Shown here one piece after another: positions 14,245-17,358 of a DNA stretch of 17,358 bases (positions are counted from its first letter, which is position 1; every line of letters starts with the position of its first letter). The position numbers and the translations under genes were made by a program. Location: NCBI GenBank assembly GCA_030950825.1, contig JAUZQT010000087.1:1-17358 (forward strand), in the 5' to 3' direction. Source of the DNA: Mariprofundaceae bacterium (GTDB lineage Bacteria > Pseudomonadota > Zetaproteobacteria > Mariprofundales > Mariprofundaceae). The notes below the pieces were generated by a model. The model searched no databases, was not told where the DNA came from, and saw nothing but the letters and a program-made list of their open reading frames with translations.

Positions 14245-16754
14245 TATTTACCTCTCTTTGCTGCCATTTCTTGAAGGCACTGAATGATTTTTCGAACGAC
14301 CTCAGCACCATTCGCAATGCGCTTTTCAGGATCCTTCACTAACATATGATCAATAAGTTTTGATGTTTGTTCGGAAATGCCACTACAATGTTCGCGAATA
14401 TCGGGGTGTGGCTCATTGGCAATTTGAAACATTAAAGTTGCCATTGAATCACCGCGAAAAGGCCGGGTTCCACTAAGCATTTCATACATCATGACCCCCA
14501 ATGAAAATATATCAGAACGCCCATCAACATGCTTGCCTGATAATTGCTCTGGTGACATATATGATGGTGTACCGAGAACAACGCCTGTTTTAGTTTTGCT
14601 TGATGCGGTAACACGGGCAATACCAAAATCAGTTACCTTCACTGACTTGTCTTTAAGTAACATGATGTTGGCAGGCTTGATGTCACGATGTACGACATCT
14701 TGAGTGTCCGCATAATGCAACGCTTCAGCAACTTTTCCGCAAATTTTAAGCGTTGCAGCGGTTGGGAACAATTTTCCTTTTTTGGTGTAGGGGGAAAGGT
14801 CTGTGCCATCAAGAAATTCCATGGCAATATAAGCAAGGTCATGCTCATCACCTGCATCATACATGGTGACAATATTCGGATGATTCAGCCTGCCCGCAGT
14901 TTCAGCCTCACGAAAGAAACGTTCTTTCACGTCTTCCATTTCATCAGGCTCGAACTCTTGCGCCAGTGCCATGGTTTTAATAGCCACCTCACGATTAATC
15001 TTTGGATCTTTACCCAGATATACCGTTCCCATGGCTCCCTTTCCGATCTCACGGATAATCTCATAACGTCCCAGCGTTGGTTTTGCTCCGCCTGTAATGA
15101 GGAGCGTAGACATGCCATCACTACGTGATGTTCCACCAAAAATCATGGTCTCCCCCGCAGTTTTCATGCGTTCCATGCGAGCTGGGACATCCTTGTAATT
15201 TTTATTGTGTTCGCTGATATATTCATAAACGGAAGTCGCTTTGTTGAACTGTCGTTTCCTCTCAAAATCCAAAGCAAGGTTGTAAATGCATTGTAGAACA
15301 TCATCGTTGACATGGCATTTTCGGAATTTATCAAAGGCCATATCCAACATACCTTGGCTTTGAAATGATAAACCAAGCATTTTATTTGTTTCAGCCGAAT
15401 CAGCAGAAATTTTCTCACGAGCTTCCTCACTGGCAAAATGACGCTTGGTGGTCATAAATAGATGCCCTAGAATCAGTAGTGATGCGGCAGTCATGGTTTG
15501 TAACCATAATGCTGATGCGACCAGTAGAAAGAAATTAGCGCCCAGTAGGGATAAGAAAAGCAAAAGGGATGTTGCCGTTCCCGCTAGTACACTAATGCGA
15601 GGAACCAAAAATATAAGGTAAAGCCCAATCAATAAAATAAGTGTAAACTCAACAATGGTTGCCCAGCTTGGTTGCGTGTAGAAAGATTCATCCAAAATAC
15701 TTTGCAAAACATGGGCATGGAAATCGACACCTGTCATGTAAGTATTGATGGGTGTTACATAGGTTTCACCCAGTCCTGTTCCTGTGACTCCAATCAAAAC
15801 AATTTTGTCTTTAAAAACCGATGCTGGAATACGCGCGGATGCAATATCATGGAAAGCGTAATGCTTGAAGGCAGTGCCTTCACCATCACCGTGAAAAGCA
15901 GGGTACATACGCATCTGAGGATCAGAGCCAATGGTCAGTGCCCCCAGCTCAATGTTTGTGCCTACGTTGATATGAATATCATCAACCGTGAGATTTAAAT
16001 CGCGTGTGGCCATTGCTAGGGAGAGCGAAGGAAAAAACTGCCCATAATATTCAACCACCAATGGATCTGTACGCAACACGCCATCACTATCAATAATAAC
16101 ATTTAAAAAACCTAGACCAGCCGCTGCATCGGCCAGCTCATCAAAAGGATAGTGCAGCTTTACGGCACTAATAGGCTCAGAAAGATCATCCCCATCACCA
16201 ATATTCTTAATGCTCATGCGCTCTAAAAATGGGGGTACATTGGCATCAGGGCGACCAAGGGGAACCCCACGATCAAAAAACATGGGCATGTAAATATTAT
16301 TACTTTTTTTTGCCGCTAAAAGCAGTAAATAATCCCCGTTTTTGGTCAATATATCGGATTCGATTTTTTCAGCTTCCTGAATTTTCCCCTGCTGTCGCAA
16401 GAGATCAGCGAGCTGTAAACTAATGGAATTATTTTCTGGTGTTTTTTGCTTTTCGCTAAAGAAAATATCGATCCCAACAAGGCGTGCCCCAGCCTCGGAT
16501 AAGCGGTTAATCATATCTGCAATAGTGGAGCGAGGCCAAGGCCAGCGCCCAATACGTTCAATGGATGCATCGTCAATATCTATAATGACGATGCGATCAT
16601 CGGCAGGCATGCGGCTGGCAGATACTGCAGTATCATAGGCGGCAAATTCCAGTGATTTGAGAGGGCTGAAGCTGATGGCATAGGCAAAACAGAAGAGCAA
16701 TGTTAATAGTAGACCAAAAAACCAGTCCGCTTTCCAAAAAGCACGATTATTCAA
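14244..16754 (-). CDS. CHASE2-sensor transmembrane Ser/Thr protein kinase
   Basis: This 836-residue receptor kinase is ordered as follows: membrane helix (about 11-28), periplasmic CHASE2 sensor (about 30-350, with VIIDIDDASIERIGRWPWPR and LIGVTGTGLGETYVTPI), three membrane helices (about 365-433), a cytoplasmic helical stretch that looks like one or two TPR-like repeats (about 455-515), a Ser/Thr-rich linker, and a Hanks-type kinase domain (about 564-830). Kinase residues are intact: the glycine loop GKGAMG (571-576), K593 in VAIK, HRDIKPAN (689-696), DFG (709-711), an activation loop with T721, T723 and T729, and SPE in place of APE. The start is TTG at 16754, supported by AGGGGG 8 nt upstream; no ATG lies nearby. 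The linker motif GETMIFGG (T536) resembles the DKTMII of the FHA protein. Confidence 0.93.
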   Translation of the reverse strand: MNNRAFWKADWFFGLLLTLLFCFAYAISFSPLKSLEFAAYDTAVSASRMPADDRIVIIDIDDASIERIGRWPWPRSTIADMINRLSEAGARLVGIDIFFSEKQKTPENNSISLQLADLLRQQGKIQEAEKIESDILTKNGDYLLLLAAKKSNNIYMPMFFDRGVPLGRPDANVPPFLERMSIKNIGDGDDLSEPISAVKLHYPFDELADAAAGLGFLNVIIDSDGVLRTDPLVVEYYGQFFPSLSLAMATRDLNLTVDDIHINVGTNIELGALTIGSDPQMRMYPAFHGDGEGTAFKHYAFHDIASARIPASVFKDKIVLIGVTGTGLGETYVTPINTYMTGVDFHAHVLQSILDESFYTQPSWATIVEFTLILLIGLYLIFLVPRISVLAGTATSLLLFLSLLGANFFLLVASALWLQTMTAASLLILGHLFMTTKRHFASEEAREKISADSAETNKMLGLSFQSQGMLDMAFDKFRKCHVNDDVLQCIYNLALDFERKRQFNKATSVYEYISEHNKNYKDVPARMERMKTAGETMIFGGTSRSDGMSTLLITGGAKPTLGRYEIIREIGKGAMGTVYLGKDPKINREVAIKTMALAQEFEPDEMEDVKERFFREAETAGRLNHPNIVTMYDAGDEHDLAYIAMEFLDGTDLSPYTKKGKLFPTAATLKICGKVAEALHYADTQDVVHRDIKPANIMLLKDKSVKVTDFGIARVTASSKTKTGVVLGTPSYMSPEQLSGKHVDGRSDIFSLGVMMYEMLSGTRPFRGDSMATLMFQIANEPHPDIREHCSGISEQTSKLIDHMLVKDPEKRIANGAEVVRKIIQCLQEMAAKRGK

Positions 16755-16868
16755 TGAGATTGCCCCCTTACTTCATGCACTATAGCACCAGTATCGTGTA
16801 AACACTAAAAATATCGAAGTGTGAGCATATTAATGCGGATACTCAAGGCTTGATTATAGTTTGCCTAG
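16755..16868 (-). promoter_or_regulatory. Promoter and leader region of the kinase-phosphatase-FHA operon
   Basis: Read on the minus strand, a perfect -10 TATAAT lies at 16858-16853 with a CGGACA -35-like hexamer (4 of 6 consensus bases) 15 nt further upstream; the latter falls inside the possible IS end next door. A second candidate -10, TATAGT (16784-16779), is nearer the gene with a TTAGTG-like -35 at 18 nt. Either would give a leader of under about 100 nt. AGGGGG (around 16763-16768) is the ribosome binding site that selects the TTG start at 16754. No operator was recognised. Confidence 0.45.
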
Positions 16869-17000
16869 GAGGCTGTCCGAAAAGTATGGTCTATGAAATA
16901 AGTTTTAATATCAATTAGTTAAACGATCTTTAAAGGCCTCACTTTTGAGTTTTTTGAGGTTTTGGTTGATAAAACAAAGAAAAATGCACGAAAACTCATC
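16869..17000 (+). mobile_element. Possible insertion-sequence remnant
   Basis: The segment opens with GAGGCTGTCCGAAAAGT, which has the look of the terminal inverted repeat of several IS families (GGCTGTC-C/T-n-AAAAGT). A 28-codon stretch at 16923-17006 (ending at a TAA at 17001-17003 plus its flank) encodes FKGLTFEFFEVL, then a basic tail ending KNARKLI, which could be the end of a truncated transposase. I do not recognise the family and no matching inverted repeat is present in the window. The right-hand intron is inserted directly downstream. The call rests on appearance only. Confidence 0.3.
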
Positions 17001-17018
17001 TAACCTGAATAATTCACA
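17001..17018 (+). other. 5' exon flank / probable intron homing target (right)
   Basis: The 18 nt before the intron read TAACCTGAATAATTCACA, identical to the left flank except at one base. The exon sequence ends in ...TTCACA and the intron starts GTGCGG. The shared flank is interpreted as the IBS1/IBS2 target recognised by intron RNA. Confidence 0.5.
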
Positions 17019-17358
17019 GTGCGGCCGGCAAGGTCGTTTATTCTGGTGAGTGAAAATCCCGCTCTGGTAAGGATTAGCCATCCGCCGGGAAGTAATTCCA
17101 AAGATTGAGCATAAGGGAATCGAACCAATAGGCCGTAAGCTGAAGTGATTGAGCCACGAAATATTCAAAATGGGAAGGGCGACGGTGTTGTGATGCTGGA
17201 AGCCAACAGAATGTGCCGCGTTGATCGGCAAGCTGCACATTTCACCCCGGGGTCTGAGAGCATGGCATGTTGGAGATTGAGAATAGACGGCAACCTGGGA
17301 GACCCTGTATCGTCTTACGTGGACGTGAGTATGCCCGACAAGCGATAATAAAGTAAGG
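17019..17358 (+). mobile_element. 5' end of a group II intron (right copy, partial)
   Basis: The segment begins GTGCGGCC, matching the GTGYG consensus for the 5' splice site of bacterial group II introns. Its first 152 nt match the left copy in inverted orientation. The rest is rich in pairing potential, for example AATGTGC / GCACATT (17210-17216 and 17235-17241) enclosing GCCG / CGGC, and contains CCTGGGAGACCC (17294-17305), a motif type common before intron-encoded reverse transcriptases. The expected reverse transcriptase/maturase frame would start beyond the window. Open frames on either strand within this stretch have no protein-like character and are taken as chance. Confidence 0.6.

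Noticed and set aside
16911..17240. A 109-codon minus-strand open frame over the right repeat
   Set aside because: It shares peptide pieces with the left-edge frames only because the DNA is repeated; indels shift and break it between copies, as expected for non-coding RNA.
17145..17348. A 67-codon plus-strand open frame near the right edge
   Set aside because: It lies within the structured intron region, with no ribosome binding site and no recognisable domain; it is not the reverse transcriptase.
1..17358. CRISPR arrays, tRNA or rRNA genes, toxin-antitoxin pairs, phage genes
   Set aside because: No spaced direct-repeat array, cloverleaf-like sequence, rRNA motif or matching small gene pair was found on reading both strands.

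Overview
The window reads as chromosomal DNA of a Gram-negative bacterium, probably a proteobacterium. The evidence is an outer-membrane-type lipoprotein RlpA, an MltB-type lytic transglycosylase, a DacA-type carboxypeptidase with an amphipathic C-terminal anchor, and Hsp33. The overall look (CHASE2 kinase module, envelope operon, base composition a little AT-leaning to the eye) would fit the Zetaproteobacteria or a relative. That placement is a guess from gene content only. No rRNA, tRNA, CRISPR array or intact transposase was seen.

Layout. (1) Positions 1-180 and 17019-17358 are two copies of the same repeat in inverted orientation, both reading outward. Each looks like the 5' end of a group II intron: a GTGCG-type start, an almost identical 18-nt upstream flank, and a structured non-coding body. 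Neither copy reaches its reverse transcriptase inside the window, which probably explains why the sequence stops at both ends. (2) Positions 225-7149 on the minus strand form a tightly packed eight-gene set, read in the order mltB-like, rlpA-like, LOG-family, RluA-family pseudouridine synthase, dacA-like, D-amino-acid aminotransferase, HAD phosphatase, hslO. Nearly all junctions overlap or are 12 nt or less, so it is very probably one operon centred on peptidoglycan remodelling. (3) A short divergent control region with two perfect dyads (7150-7225) separates this from four plus-strand genes (7226-12587): a small spermidine-synthase-like protein, a membrane-anchored M23/LytM endopeptidase, a large membrane/spermidine-synthase fusion, and a radical SAM protein translationally coupled to that fusion. 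(4) Positions 12693-16754 on the minus strand are a compact phospho-signalling operon: a CHASE2 receptor Ser/Thr kinase, a PP2C phosphatase and a double-FHA protein. Its promoter region abuts what may be an insertion-sequence remnant (16869-17018), into which the right-hand intron is inserted.

How the parts may work together. MltB and RlpA cut glycan strands, M23 and DacA act on the peptides, and Dat handles D-amino acids in the cytoplasm, so the left half is largely a cell-wall growth and division set. The kinase, phosphatase and FHA protein form a self-contained reversible Thr-phosphorylation circuit with an extracytoplasmic sensor. A T-M-I motif that recurs in the kinase and the FHA protein hints at the phospho-site that links them. 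The function of the two spermidine-synthase-like proteins and the radical SAM protein is not established from the sequence.
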